Source: Fibrella rubiginis (GTDB lineage Bacteria; Bacteroidota; Bacteroidia; Cytophagales; Spirosomataceae). Taken from it: a stretch of 64,000 nt of DNA. Position 1 is the stretch's first letter. Every line of letters begins with the position of its first letter. The DNA lies in contig NZ_JAFMYV010000017.1 of NCBI RefSeq assembly GCF_017353185.1, forward strand, positions 62,001-126,000, given 5' to 3'. The notes beneath the pieces are model-generated. The model saw only the letters and a list, made by a program, of their open reading frames with translations. It did no database searches and was not told where the DNA came from. A program made the position numbers and the translations under genes. Positions 43,801-52,659 of the stretch are shown piece by piece.

Positions 43801-45870
43801 ATGATAAAACATTACTTATTTCATTTTCTTTATTGGCTTACCAAAAACAGGCTGTTGCTGCTGTTGCTGGCCTTGTATCAGCCGGCAGGGGCACAAACTG
43901 GTACCACGCTGCCCAACTTCCCCTGGGTGGCTACACTCCCTGCTGAACCGCTGGCTATTGCCGCCGACGGCCCCCGCGGTGCCTACATACTTCTGCGGGG
44001 CAATACACTTCTTCAACTAGACACTAAAGGGAAAGAACGCTGGCGGCAAACGCTCACGGGCTGGCCTACCGTACAGCGCATCACCACCGACGGCGCTGGC
44101 AGGCTGGTGGTGGCCGGGTCATTCACTGGGCAGTTTACTGTAGCCGACTCAACGTACCAACTGGAAGAGCCAACACACCGTAGCACGTTTATTGCCCAGT
44201 TCGACAGTACACACGCCCGCCGCTGGGTCACTTATGTGCTGACTCGCGCCGGACGGTTGGGACAATCTACCAGCATGGCCACTGATGGCTCAGGCGCGGT
44301 GTTTATATATGGCCGGGAAGATGAGCGCAGTGTTCCTTTAATAGCCCGGTTCGACGCCGATGGCCGGTTTATTGACGCTCAAACCTATGGTGCTCCCACT
44401 ATTCCACCGCCCGACCCCGGCACGGTAGTAGCCGATGCCAGCGGTCATGCCCGCTTCTCGATGGCCGAACGGTCTACGCGCTCAACTTATGGTCTGCTGG
44501 CTGCAACCACCGACGATACCTTACGCTGGCAGACATACCTGCACACGGCTTTGGGCGCCGACGCAGCCAAACGATACGACACTGAACCTATCGACCTGGC
44601 CCTCGACAGGCAGAATAATGCCGTGGTGCTGGCCAACTATGCTCTTCGTGACCGGCTTTCGAATGGAACGCTGGAAACAGGTCAACTGCTGCTCCGCTAC
44701 AACAACGACGGGCAAAATCAATGGGTAAAAACGGGCGTCACCCGGACTGACTCGGCCACTGGCAGTAGGCTGATGGTCGACCCCGCGGGGGCGTTTGTGG
44801 TGGCGGGCGGCTACGATGGTCCGTTTGATCCAGTAACCAGTGTATATGGTTCTGCTGACTACCTGAGCCTGGCGGGCTACGCCCCAACGGGCCAGATTCG
44901 CTGGACGTATCGCCTCAATGCCACCAACGGAAACGACCGCCTGACGAGTGTTGCCCGCGCCGAAAATGGTTCGCTGCTGTTGCTGGGAAAAACAACCGGC
45001 ACGCTGCCGCTTGAATCAACTACGCTGACGGCTTCGTCTACTACGCCCGCCTATTATCTGGCTAATCTGCAACCCTTCCAACTACGCCCATCGGCTGGGT
45101 CAGTTACGCTCTGCGCGGGTAGTACGGCTACGCTAAAGGGTACCTACCGGGGCTATTTTGAACAGGCACCTGTCTTGCAGCTGTCGGATAACCAGGGGAA
45201 TTTCGACAAAGCGCAGCCTGTTTCCAGCGTGCCCATTGGTGTGCCGGGCAACCTGTTTTCGGTGGCTGATTTTGCGCTGAGTATTCCATTGGCAGCAACC
45301 ACAACTCCCGGTACGGGCTACCGACTACGAGCAATATCACCTCTGCCTGTATACATGGGTGATCCTGTTTCAGTAACGGTTGCTGTGGCTCCTCCTGCGC
45401 CCCGCATTACTCAAACCGGCGATGAACTGGGCCTTAGTGGCACTGCTACGGCGGGGCTAACCTACCAGTGGTATAGCAACAACCAGGTGCCTGTGGCGGG
45501 GGCCACCGGGCCTACGTTCCGGCCTACTACTGCGGGAGCCTACTATGTGGTAGCCACGGCCAATGGCTGCGGATCGGTGCCTTCTGAAGCGCTTAATTTC
45601 GTTATCACCGCCAGCGAACCCACGCCCACGATTACTGTCTACCCCAACCCCGCTGCACAACAGCTGTGGGTTCGCTGGCCCTTTTCGGCGAACACGCCCC
45701 AAACGGGTCTGCTGCGTCTCACAAACCTGATTGGACAGACTATGCGCCAGGTCACGCGTACGGGCGAACTAACCGGTATACCCTTAAACGACCTCGCCGC
45801 TGGTCTGTACCTGCTATCAATACAAGCCGATGGACAACCTGCGGAGATACACAAGGTGTGGGTGAAGTAG
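43801..45870 (+). CDS. Secreted protein with T9SS sorting domain
   Basis: A 689-residue exported protein from the ATG at 43801; an in-frame GTG lies five codons earlier. A membrane-type signal peptide (LLLLLLALYQPAGAQ) is followed by a beta-propeller-like region of about 420 residues with phrases such as AADGPRGAYILLRGN and LALDRQNNAVVLANY. An Ig-like region comes next (PRITQTGDELGLSG to TANGCGSVPSEALNF). The last 75 residues form a type A T9SS C-terminal domain: TITVYPNPAAQQLWVRWPF, LAAGLYLLSIQADGQ, HKVWVK. It should be exported through the type IX system and held on or released from the cell surface. The role is unknown. Confidence 0.85.
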   Translation: MIKHYLFHFLYWLTKNRLLLLLLALYQPAGAQTGTTLPNFPWVATLPAEPLAIAADGPRGAYILLRGNTLLQLDTKGKERWRQTLTGWPTVQRITTDGAGRLVVAGSFTGQFTVADSTYQLEEPTHRSTFIAQFDSTHARRWVTYVLTRAGRLGQSTSMATDGSGAVFIYGREDERSVPLIARFDADGRFIDAQTYGAPTIPPPDPGTVVADASGHARFSMAERSTRSTYGLLAATTDDTLRWQTYLHTALGADAAKRYDTEPIDLALDRQNNAVVLANYALRDRLSNGTLETGQLLLRYNNDGQNQWVKTGVTRTDSATGSRLMVDPAGAFVVAGGYDGPFDPVTSVYGSADYLSLAGYAPTGQIRWTYRLNATNGNDRLTSVARAENGSLLLLGKTTGTLPLESTTLTASSTTPAYYLANLQPFQLRPSAGSVTLCAGSTATLKGTYRGYFEQAPVLQLSDNQGNFDKAQPVSSVPIGVPGNLFSVADFALSIPLAATTTPGTGYRLRAISPLPVYMGDPVSVTVAVAPPAPRITQTGDELGLSGTATAGLTYQWYSNNQVPVAGATGPTFRPTTAGAYYVVATANGCGSVPSEALNFVITASEPTPTITVYPNPAAQQLWVRWPFSANTPQTGLLRLTNLIGQTMRQVTRTGELTGIPLNDLAAGLYLLSIQADGQPAEIHKVWVK

Positions 45871-45890
45871 GGGTTCAACGTTAAATCCCC

Positions 45891-46739
45891 TCAAGGCATC
45901 CCCAACACAAGGTTGATGATCTGCTTCCGGTCGCGGGTCATCAGCACGATTCTCTGACTGTCGAAATAGGTCAGCCGGTAGCGGCCAGGGACTAGTTCAG
46001 AGCCGCTCATGGTTACAAACACTTGACCATTTTCGTCGGCTATGCTGTCGATATGAGCTACGGTGCTGCCGGGTGTTTTGCTAATTTCCGTGCTGTTGTT
46101 GCCCAGGCGCTGTATTTCTTTTAAATAAAAATCGCGGCCCGAACCGATCTGACTCATAAAACCGGCGTAGGCTGGACGGCGGTTGCTGTAGGCAATGCCC
46201 GACAAAAACGTCTCGGTGCTCCGGGCCGACTGAAACCGTGAGCCGTAAAGGTTGCCGTTGGTAGCCTGGTCGGTCAGAAAAACCACGTTGCCGCCCAGCA
46301 TAGCTGTCTCCATCCGCAACTTATCAAACGCCCGGTTCTTGACCTTGTTCACGTTCGAGAACTCGGTGGTACCCTTGGCTTTTGCGTTGACGTCTTCAAG
46401 CTTATAAAGGCCTTTCACTTCCGATTCCAGCTTTGAGATCATTACTTTTTCCCAATCGTCGCCCCCGTTAACCGGGTTCAAGGTCAATGCCTCCGCGAAT
46501 GACTGTACCCGCCCCGACTTATACCTAACCCGGTATACCGAATTTTTAAAGACGGTGTTAATCACGTCTTCATTTGGGTACGTGTAACGAATACCGGTTT
46601 CGGTAATCTCTTTGACATTGACGGCCAACGTGCCTTCGTTGGTGTAAACAGAGTCGACCGCAGCTGACTGAGCATTGGCCACATTGGATAGCAGAGCCGC
46701 TCCCAGCAAAAGAGGGGCGAACCGGTTGAACGTGATCAT
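45891..46739 (-). CDS. Exported protein of unknown function
   Basis: A 282-residue protein with signal peptide MITFNRFAPLLLGAALLSNV ending at ANAQS. The first 60 mature residues (TNEGTLAVNVKEITETGIRY, INTVFKNSVYRVRYKSGRVQ) look like the small beta domain found in Bacteroidota exported proteins that read 'kNGevi.gkv.ev...ikYk'. A middle helical segment (SKLESEVKGLYKLEDVNAKA) and a C-terminal beta part (GRYRLTYFDSQRIVLMTRD) follow. Likely periplasmic. No partner is evident. Confidence 0.7.
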   Translation of the reverse strand: MITFNRFAPLLLGAALLSNVANAQSAAVDSVYTNEGTLAVNVKEITETGIRYTYPNEDVINTVFKNSVYRVRYKSGRVQSFAEALTLNPVNGGDDWEKVMISKLESEVKGLYKLEDVNAKAKGTTEFSNVNKVKNRAFDKLRMETAMLGGNVVFLTDQATNGNLYGSRFQSARSTETFLSGIAYSNRRPAYAGFMSQIGSGRDFYLKEIQRLGNNSTEISKTPGSTVAHIDSIADENGQVFVTMSGSELVPGRYRLTYFDSQRIVLMTRDRKQIINLVLGMP

Positions 46740-46810
46740 GTTTTCGTTGAGGTATGTGCTGATAAAAGTATACTCTCAACGAAATCTAGCTGTTAAATAT
46801 GCTATAAAAG

Positions 46811-46870
46811 TGGCCGTTTTTGGTTAGCAAGCGCCAGAAGATAATGGCGCTTGCTAACCAAAAACGGCCA
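46811..46870. repeat. Perfect 26-bp hairpin after upp
   Basis: Two 26-nt arms (46811-46836 and 46845-46870) are exact complements around an 8-nt loop. Core: GTTTTTGGTTAGCAAGCGCC. It lies 17 nt after the upp stop, and minus-strand reading continues into ACTTTTATAG, so it can act as the upp terminator. The arms are unusually long and perfect for that job. Confidence 0.85.
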
Positions 46871-46887
46871 AACTGTAATTGGAGACT

Positions 46888-47538
46888 TTACACCTTCTCG
46901 CCATAAGCCAGATCACCGGCGTCGCCGAGGCCGGGCACAATGTAGAAATGATCGTTGAGGTGGCTGTCGATGGCGCCGAGCCAGAGGTGGCACTGGGGCA
47001 TTCGGTCGCGCACAAAACGGATGCCTTCAGGCGAGGCAAAGGCGGCAGCAATGTGGGTTTGGGCCGGAATACCGTAGCGCAGCAGCGCATGATACGACTT
47101 TTCGAGCGACCGCCCCGTGGCCAGCATGGGGTCAATCAGAATCAAGGTACGTCCGCTAAGATCAGGGCTACTGATGTATTCCATCTCTATCTCGAAATCG
47201 CCTTCCTTAATAGCCTGTGCCGAGCTTCGGTAAGCCCCCACAAAGGCATTGTCGGCCCGGTCGAAAACATGCAGAAAGCCCTGGTGAAAGGGTAGACCCG
47301 CCCGCATAATAGGGGCCAGCACAGGCTGTTGCAGCAGCGTCTGGGTGGCGGCAGTAGCCAGCGGCGTTTGTACACTACCGTTCTGATAAGCCAGCGTCCG
47401 CGAAATCTCGTAGGCAGTCAGTTCACCCAGGCGCTGAAGGTTATGCCGAAACCGGAGCCGGTCGGTTTGTTGACGAACGTCGCGAAGTTCGGCGATGTAT
47501 TGATTGGCGACTGAGGTTTCTTGAGCGAAAACAAACAT
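46888..47538 (-). CDS. upp: Uracil phosphoribosyltransferase
   Basis: Converts uracil and PRPP to UMP in pyrimidine salvage. The 216-residue protein has the PRPP loop LILIDPMLATGRSLEKSYHAL, the preceding PIMRAGLPFHQGFLHVFDRA, and the uracil-binding end YIVPGLGDAGDLAYGEKV. It is of normal length, and the ATG start is clear. Cytosolic. With udk at 20034 it gives routes from both uridine and uracil to UMP. Confidence 0.95.
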   Translation of the reverse strand: MFVFAQETSVANQYIAELRDVRQQTDRLRFRHNLQRLGELTAYEISRTLAYQNGSVQTPLATAATQTLLQQPVLAPIMRAGLPFHQGFLHVFDRADNAFVGAYRSSAQAIKEGDFEIEMEYISSPDLSGRTLILIDPMLATGRSLEKSYHALLRYGIPAQTHIAAAFASPEGIRFVRDRMPQCHLWLGAIDSHLNDHFYIVPGLGDAGDLAYGEKV

Positions 47539-47651
47539 ATGCTGGCTAAGTTTACGGGTAATTTAGCCGCCTCGTTGCCGTAAAGCCAACCGAAAGGTCT
47601 ATTTTTCGCTAGTGGGCCAATTGCCACCGTCCGATTTTCCGTCGAGTATCT

Positions 47652-49430
47652 ATGCGCTATTTGTATTGTCTGGCTTGTCTATTGCTGCTTTCCACGCTGG
47701 CTCAGGCCCAAAGTTCGTTTGTCCCCCTAAACCAGGATTACTACCACCTCATTGATCGGTATGAAATTCGGCAGGGACGTTGGGCCGACAAATTCCACAG
47801 CACTGTGAAGCCGTATAACCGCCAGGCAATCATGCAGTTGGTTGATACCCTCGAAACCGGTACTGACGATTATGGTGTGGGTACGTACCTATCGCCGACG
47901 GATAAATTCAACATCAATTACCTCCGCGACGATAGTTGGGAGTGGGCCTCGCCGCAACCCGTGCGGGCATTATTCCCGCCGGTGGCCGTGGCCTTTGGGC
48001 GCTCAACTGATTCCACGGCTACCCAACCCGTTATTCTGCGTTACGATGAACCCGGCGACAGCCAACGGCCACTGTTCGGCTACTTTTACCGGAAAAAAGC
48101 TGATTTTTTTAGCGTCAAAAACGACGATTTCGACCTGCACATCAACCCGGTTGTTTACGTCGGTTTTGGCAAAGATCAGGCTCTTTCATCATCTATGTAT
48201 ACCAATACACGGGGCGTAGAGGTGCGGGGCAGCATTGGTAAGAAGTTAGGTTTCTACAGTTATTTTGCTGACAACCAGGTTGTTTATCCCAGGTATATCC
48301 AGGACTACGGCAAACAATATGGCCTGGCGGCGGGTGGATTTGCACCGGGGCAGGGCGTGGTCAAAACCTTCAACAGCGCCGCCGATTTCATCGAAGCGCG
48401 TGGTTATTTCACCGTCAATGCGCTGAAAATTATCAACATACAGTTTGGTCATGACCGTAATTTCTTCGGCAATGGGCTTCGTTCATTGCTGCTCTCCGAC
48501 AATGCGGCACCGTATCTGTTTCTGAAATTTTCGACCCGGTTTGGCAAGCGATTCCAGTACACCAACCTGTTTGCTGAATTGCAGAATGGGCAGGTGGTGC
48601 TGTCGGGACTCAATCTGTTTCCGCAAAAATTCACGGCCATGCATCACCTCAGCGTGAATCTGAGCCGCCGGGTGAATATTGGTCTCTTTGAAGCCGAGGT
48701 ATTCAGCCGCGACAAATTCGACATCAATTACCTCAACCCGGTGATTCTGTATCGCTACGTAGAGTCGTCGCGGGGTAGCGCCGACAATGCATTTGTGGGT
48801 GTTGACCTGAAAGTAAATGCTGCGCAGCACTTTCTGTTCTATGGCCAACTGATGCTCGATGAGTTTTTGATCAAAGAGGTCCGGGCGGCCAACGGGTCGT
48901 GGACAAACAAATTTGCCGCGCAGCTGGGTCTGAAGTACATCGACGTGGCGGGTATCCCTAACCTTGATTTGCAGGGCGAATTCAACGTGGCGCGGCCCTA
49001 CACTTACTCACACAAGTCGGGACAAACCAACTACGTGCATTATAATCAGCCCCTTGCCACGCCGCTAGGGGCCAACTTTATGGAAGGGCTGGGGACCCTC
49101 CGTTTTCAGCGGCAACGCCTAACCGTAAACGGCACCTTCGGCGTGATGATGAAAGGCACCGATCCACCCAACCGCAACTATGGCGGCAACCCGCTGCTGG
49201 ATTACGAAGACCGTCTCCGCGACTACAACAACACCATCGGGCAGGGCCGTAAGGTGATCACGACGTATTCAGACGTGCGGCTGACCTATATGCTGAAGCA
49301 CAATCTGTTTTTAGAAGGGCGTTTTCTGAACCGGCAACAAAGCAGTCAGTACGTACCGGACTCATACAACACCAACGTGTTTAACTTTGCCGTCCGCTGG
49401 AACGCTCCCTACCGGAGTTGGGTGTTTTAA
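47652..49430 (+). CDS. Outer-membrane beta-barrel protein, Wzi/RemB-like
   Basis: A 592-residue protein with signal peptide [19 protein letters not shown]. It begins [19 protein letters not shown], then a long series of amphipathic beta strands with the phrase [20 protein letters not shown], and ends in aromatic-rich strands ([14 protein letters not shown]) typical of barrels. This pattern matches the capsule-assembly Wzi family and Bacteroidota RemB, linked to gliding and surface polysaccharide. The gmhA gene follows after 2 nt, so both are co-translated, which supports a role at the cell envelope. Confidence 0.75.
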   Translation: MRYLYCLACLLLLSTLAQAQSSFVPLNQDYYHLIDRYEIRQGRWADKFHSTVKPYNRQAIMQLVDTLETGTDDYGVGTYLSPTDKFNINYLRDDSWEWASPQPVRALFPPVAVAFGRSTDSTATQPVILRYDEPGDSQRPLFGYFYRKKADFFSVKNDDFDLHINPVVYVGFGKDQALSSSMYTNTRGVEVRGSIGKKLGFYSYFADNQVVYPRYIQDYGKQYGLAAGGFAPGQGVVKTFNSAADFIEARGYFTVNALKIINIQFGHDRNFFGNGLRSLLLSDNAAPYLFLKFSTRFGKRFQYTNLFAELQNGQVVLSGLNLFPQKFTAMHHLSVNLSRRVNIGLFEAEVFSRDKFDINYLNPVILYRYVESSRGSADNAFVGVDLKVNAAQHFLFYGQLMLDEFLIKEVRAANGSWTNKFAAQLGLKYIDVAGIPNLDLQGEFNVARPYTYSHKSGQTNYVHYNQPLATPLGANFMEGLGTLRFQRQRLTVNGTFGVMMKGTDPPNRNYGGNPLLDYEDRLRDYNNTIGQGRKVITTYSDVRLTYMLKHNLFLEGRFLNRQQSSQYVPDSYNTNVFNFAVRWNAPYRSWVF

Positions 49431-49432
49431 CT

Positions 49433-50011
49433 ATGATTGATATTATTCGTGCTGAGCTTACGGAAGCACAAGCCGTTCTGACTACTTTTTTAGCTGACGA
49501 AGCCAATTTCTCTGCTATTGATGCCGCTGCTGATTTGATGGTAGAGGCCTTGAAAAACGACCGAAAGATTATTTCGTGTGGTAACGGCGGCTCTCACTGC
49601 GACGCCATGCATTTTGCCGAGGAACTGTCGGGCCGGTACCGTAACGACCGTCGCTCACTGGCCGCCATTGCCATTTCCGATACCAGTCATATGTCCTGCG
49701 TAGGAAACGACTACGGCTTCGACCATATCTTCTCGCGTTTCGTGGAAGGCCTTGGCCAACCTGGCGACGTGTTGTTGGGCCTGAGCACCAGCGGTAATTC
49801 GGCCAATATTATCCGGGCCGTAGAAGCTGCCCGCCACCGGAATATGAAGGTGGTATTGCTCACCGGAAAGGATGGCGGCAAGCTAGCCGGGCAGGCCGAC
49901 ATAGAAATTCGCGTCCCTCATTTTGGTTACGCAGACCGCATCCAGGAGATACACATCAAAATCATTCACATCTTTATTATGCTGATAGAGAAGAAGTTAG
50001 GGCTTGCCTGA
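49433..50011 (+). CDS. gmhA: Phosphoheptose isomerase
   Basis: Converts sedoheptulose-7-phosphate to D-glycero-D-manno-heptose-7-phosphate, the first step of heptose synthesis for lipopolysaccharide. The 192-residue product from the ATG at 49433 is a SIS-domain protein with [50 protein letters not shown] and C-terminal [19 protein letters not shown]. The start is 2 nt after the stop of the outer-membrane barrel gene. An in-frame start overlapping that gene is possible but not needed. Confidence 0.92.
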   Translation: MIDIIRAELTEAQAVLTTFLADEANFSAIDAAADLMVEALKNDRKIISCGNGGSHCDAMHFAEELSGRYRNDRRSLAAIAISDTSHMSCVGNDYGFDHIFSRFVEGLGQPGDVLLGLSTSGNSANIIRAVEAARHRNMKVVLLTGKDGGKLAGQADIEIRVPHFGYADRIQEIHIKIIHIFIMLIEKKLGLA

Positions 50012-50018
50012 TTGTTCT

Positions 50019-50843
50019 CTACCGGGGTGATGATGACATACTGTTTGCTGATTCCGGCGTGTAGTTGATAAAAAACGCATCGGGGCGGTAATAGGGTAAC
50101 GTGCGCGACCCCACCGTTCCAGGCTCATTTGCTTCGAACTCGTAGGCATTGCCCAGGAACTGCTTTCTGGCCATTACCTGTACATCGGCCGCCCAGAATT
50201 TACTATCAATGACGATTTCGTGGTTGAAATCTTTGTCTGTACCAAGGGTCAGGTAGTTGCGAAACGTCAACGGCGAATCGGTAGTGGTGTAGTGATACAC
50301 CTGAACATCAGCCGGTTTCTTTTCGTCCGGTACCGTTGATGGTACCTTTGCGACGGTAAACTGTCCGGGTAAACTCAGCGCGTTGCCGGGTACGAGTATA
50401 AATTGATCTCTTTCCAGCTTCGTTCCCGGTGGAATGTAGTCGATCGCGTTGTCTTTGCGGACCGTTCCGTTGAGCGAAAAGCTGCCATATCCACTGCTGC
50501 TGTTGCGAAAATACCGGCCATAGGTGCTGGTGTAAGCCGTGCCATAAAGGTTGATGTTCGCCACGTCATACCAATAATCGAGCTTGTTTTGCCCAATAAT
50601 AAACGACGACCGTTTCCAATCAACGTAGAGCGGTTTGTTCAGCTTGTTTTCAATGGCGAAATGAATCAGGCCACGTTCGGCGAAGAACTGATAGCTCAGC
50701 CGCAGGGTATCATTGTCATAAACAAATCCCTGCCTGGGGTCGCTTTTGAGGTTGTCACTTTTCAGGGTAACTAACTGCGAAACTGTTGGTGCACAGCTAG
50801 TTAGTAACAGTAGCGATAGGCAAGCGAGCAGTAAACTTTTCAT
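50019..50843 (-). CDS. Lipoprotein of unknown function
   Basis: A 274-residue lipoprotein from the ATG at 50843, with signal peptide MKSLLLACLSLLLLTSC (lipobox LTSC). The body is beta-rich: DNDTLRLSYQFFAERGLIHF, IENKLNKPLYVDWKRSSFII, IPPGTKLERDQFIL, then FRNYLTLGTDKDF. This layout is typical of uncharacterised Bacteroidota lipoproteins that modulate envelope stress or folding, but no specific family can be named. It is convergent with gmhA, 7 nt apart. Confidence 0.7.
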   Translation of the reverse strand: MKSLLLACLSLLLLTSCAPTVSQLVTLKSDNLKSDPRQGFVYDNDTLRLSYQFFAERGLIHFAIENKLNKPLYVDWKRSSFIIGQNKLDYWYDVANINLYGTAYTSTYGRYFRNSSSGYGSFSLNGTVRKDNAIDYIPPGTKLERDQFILVPGNALSLPGQFTVAKVPSTVPDEKKPADVQVYHYTTTDSPLTFRNYLTLGTDKDFNHEIVIDSKFWAADVQVMARKQFLGNAYEFEANEPGTVGSRTLPYYRPDAFFINYTPESANSMSSSPR

Positions 50844-50931
50844 AGCAGACAAGCATTTTGCATTAAAGTAAACTGTTTTGTGCTTAGGTGTACTTTCGCC
50901 AGGTAAGTTTAATATGAACCGGCTATTCGGC

Positions 50932-51984
50932 CTATAATTTCCCTGTCTCTATAGCCCGTACGCCTACGCTCGACAGCGCCTGTACACCCGCCAGCAAACC
51001 TGCAAATCGTTCGTCTTTGGTTAAGCCCTGCTTATAACGGCCATAAATTTGCTGAATCACCACGGCGTTCTTAAACAGGCCAAAGACATAATAATACAGG
51101 ATATCGCTCACATCTCGCCCCGACTGTTCGGCATACCGATTGGCAAACTCGCGACGGGTTAAATTGCCCGGTAACCACGTCAGGTTGAACGACTTACGAA
51201 ATGGATCATCCGACGCCTCAGCCCAATAGGAAAGCGACGTACCCACGTCCATAAGCGGGTCGCCGATGGTGCACATCTCCCAGTCCAGAATGGCATTGAT
51301 CTGGGTCAAGTCGCTGTTCAATACTACGTTATCATACTTGAAATCGTTGTGGAGCAACGTCACATCGGGGTTTTGGGCGGGCAGGTTGTCGGTAAGGTAA
51401 CGGGCCAGATCGGTCATGGCCGGGAGGTCGTCGGTTTGGGCGGCCAGGTAGCGCTTGTGCCAGCCTTCCACCTGCCGTTGCACATAGCCGTCGGGCTTGC
51501 CCAACTGCGCCAGATCAGGTTGCACGGGTAGCGCATGAAGCTCCACCAGCGTATCGACCAGTGCCTCTGATAGTCCCCGCATGGTGCTTTCCGACAATCC
51601 CATTTTCGGAGCCGACTGCGCCCGCAGGATCACGCCCGGCACCCGCTCCATAACGTAAAACGGACAGCCAATCACACTCTCGTCGTCGCAATAAGCCACT
51701 GGCCGGGGTATTTTGGCATATCCTGCCCCCTGCAGCAGGCTCAGCACCCGGAACTCGCGCCCCATATCGTGCCCGCCCTTGATGGCTTTGGCCCCCACCG
51801 GCGGGCGACGCAGTACATATTGTTTTTTGTCACAAACGAGCAGGTACGTCAGGTTGGAATACCCCCCTGGAAACTGCATCACCTGCGCGATAGGGCCAAT
51901 GTTGAGGTACGCCTCCAGCGCACTGGTATTGAGTTCTTCCCCCGCCCGCACAGGGTTGGGTGTATCTTGTTGAATATCAGCCAT
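50932..51984 (-). CDS. APH-family phosphotransferase, ACAD10/11 kinase type
   Basis: A 350-residue kinase of the aminoglycoside-phosphotransferase fold. The small lobe has QVMQFPGGYSNLTYLLVCDKKQYVLRR, and the large lobe has the catalytic loop TLLHNDFKYDNVVLN and the metal motif INAILDWEMCTIGDPLMDVG. These are the marks of the group fused to acyl-CoA dehydrogenase in eukaryotic ACAD10/ACAD11 and of bacterial LvaA, which phosphorylates 4-hydroxyacyl-CoA. An acyl-CoA dehydrogenase gene lies 675 nt upstream on the same strand. Drug resistance is unlikely. It starts 3 nt after a broken nucleotidyltransferase gene. Confidence 0.88.
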   Translation of the reverse strand: MADIQQDTPNPVRAGEELNTSALEAYLNIGPIAQVMQFPGGYSNLTYLLVCDKKQYVLRRPPVGAKAIKGGHDMGREFRVLSLLQGAGYAKIPRPVAYCDDESVIGCPFYVMERVPGVILRAQSAPKMGLSESTMRGLSEALVDTLVELHALPVQPDLAQLGKPDGYVQRQVEGWHKRYLAAQTDDLPAMTDLARYLTDNLPAQNPDVTLLHNDFKYDNVVLNSDLTQINAILDWEMCTIGDPLMDVGTSLSYWAEASDDPFRKSFNLTWLPGNLTRREFANRYAEQSGRDVSDILYYYVFGLFKNAVVIQQIYGRYKQGLTKDERFAGLLAGVQALSSVGVRAIETGKL

Positions 51985-51987
51985 GAC

Positions 51988-52438
51988 TTAGCTTTCGCCA
52001 GTAAGATTTTCGATGTCATCCATGTCTCTAGCACGCCCAGCTGCCCGTTTGGCAACAATGAGATCATTGAATTGTATCAGACGAATTAACAGGTCCTCTA
52101 CTTCATGATCTTCAGCATTTTGATATGCTTCCTCAAAAGTCAGCCCTTTTATAGCCGTGATAATAGCGATTGACACGGGCGGTCGCCCAAATGAAAATAC
52201 GTCAAAGGCATCATTTTCCAGGAAGTTGTGGGCTGTCATATCAAAAACGGGCATCCCAAGCGTATTGAATGCTTGTACAATTATTGACAGTTTTTCGTAC
52301 CCAGATGTCCATGTCGCCTGTGGTACGCGAATAACCATGAAGAATTACTGAGTAGCCTCCTACAAGTACATAGTCTACCTCGGCCTCGCGGAAGGCAGTC
52401 AAAAAATCTCGAAAATCTTGGTTGAAAATGTTAGCCAT
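51988..52438 (-). pseudogene. Frameshifted nucleotidyltransferase (DUF6036/MNT-like)
   Basis: Two frames encode successive parts of one protein. From 52438, MANIFNQDFRDFLTAFREAE continues to VDYVLVGGYSVILHGYSRTT and GDMDIWV, the nucleotidyltransferase core with its GG-Y and D-x-D motifs, and ends at a stop near 52241. In a second frame (to 51988) VQAFNTLGMPVFDMTAHNF, FDVFSFGRPPVSIAIITAIKG and IVAKRAAGRARDMDDIENL carry on the family pattern. The switch falls around 52272-52295, next to a run of five A. A few codons also seem to be missing there. A sequencing error is possible but would not explain the missing codons. Confidence 0.75.
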
Positions 52439-52446
52439 GAAACTAG

Positions 52447-52656
52447 CTAATCCTGTTTTCGCATGGAAAAGGCAGTGCGATCTAGACGAGGAGGATTGAG
52501 CAGGTCATAATTATAGGCTACACTATTTAAATAAGCCGCAGCTTGTAACCGCTCTGTCATTGACTTCGACTGCCAATACAAAAACTGGTTACCATTTTGT
52601 TGGTGATTACCTGCTTTGAATGCGGTTCTGTCTAATTTGAATACTGGCGTTTCCAT
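52447..52656 (-). CDS. Small conserved protein with a repeated LDRTAF motif
   Basis: A 69-residue soluble protein: METPVFKLDRTAFKAGNHQQ, a helical middle with YWQSKSMTERLQAAAYLNSVAYNYD, then PPRLDRTAFSMRKQD. The hexapeptide LDRTAF occurs at 8-13 and 58-63. I recall similar short proteins directly upstream of this nucleotidyltransferase type in Cytophagales, which would make it a two-gene module. It ends 8 nt before the nucleotidyltransferase start and begins 3 nt after the dehydrogenase stop. It is intact although its partner is broken. The function is unknown. Confidence 0.65.
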   Translation of the reverse strand: METPVFKLDRTAFKAGNHQQNGNQFLYWQSKSMTERLQAAAYLNSVAYNYDLLNPPRLDRTAFSMRKQD

Positions 52657-52659
52657 ACG

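Noticed and set aside
50932-51984. Aminoglycoside resistance gene
   Set aside because: The APH fold is present, but the sequence type and the linked acyl-CoA dehydrogenase fit ACAD10/11-like kinases.
52272-52295. Programmed frameshift in the nucleotidyltransferase
   Set aside because: There is only a run of five A and no clear slippery heptamer or stimulator, and several codons appear lost, which fits decay better.
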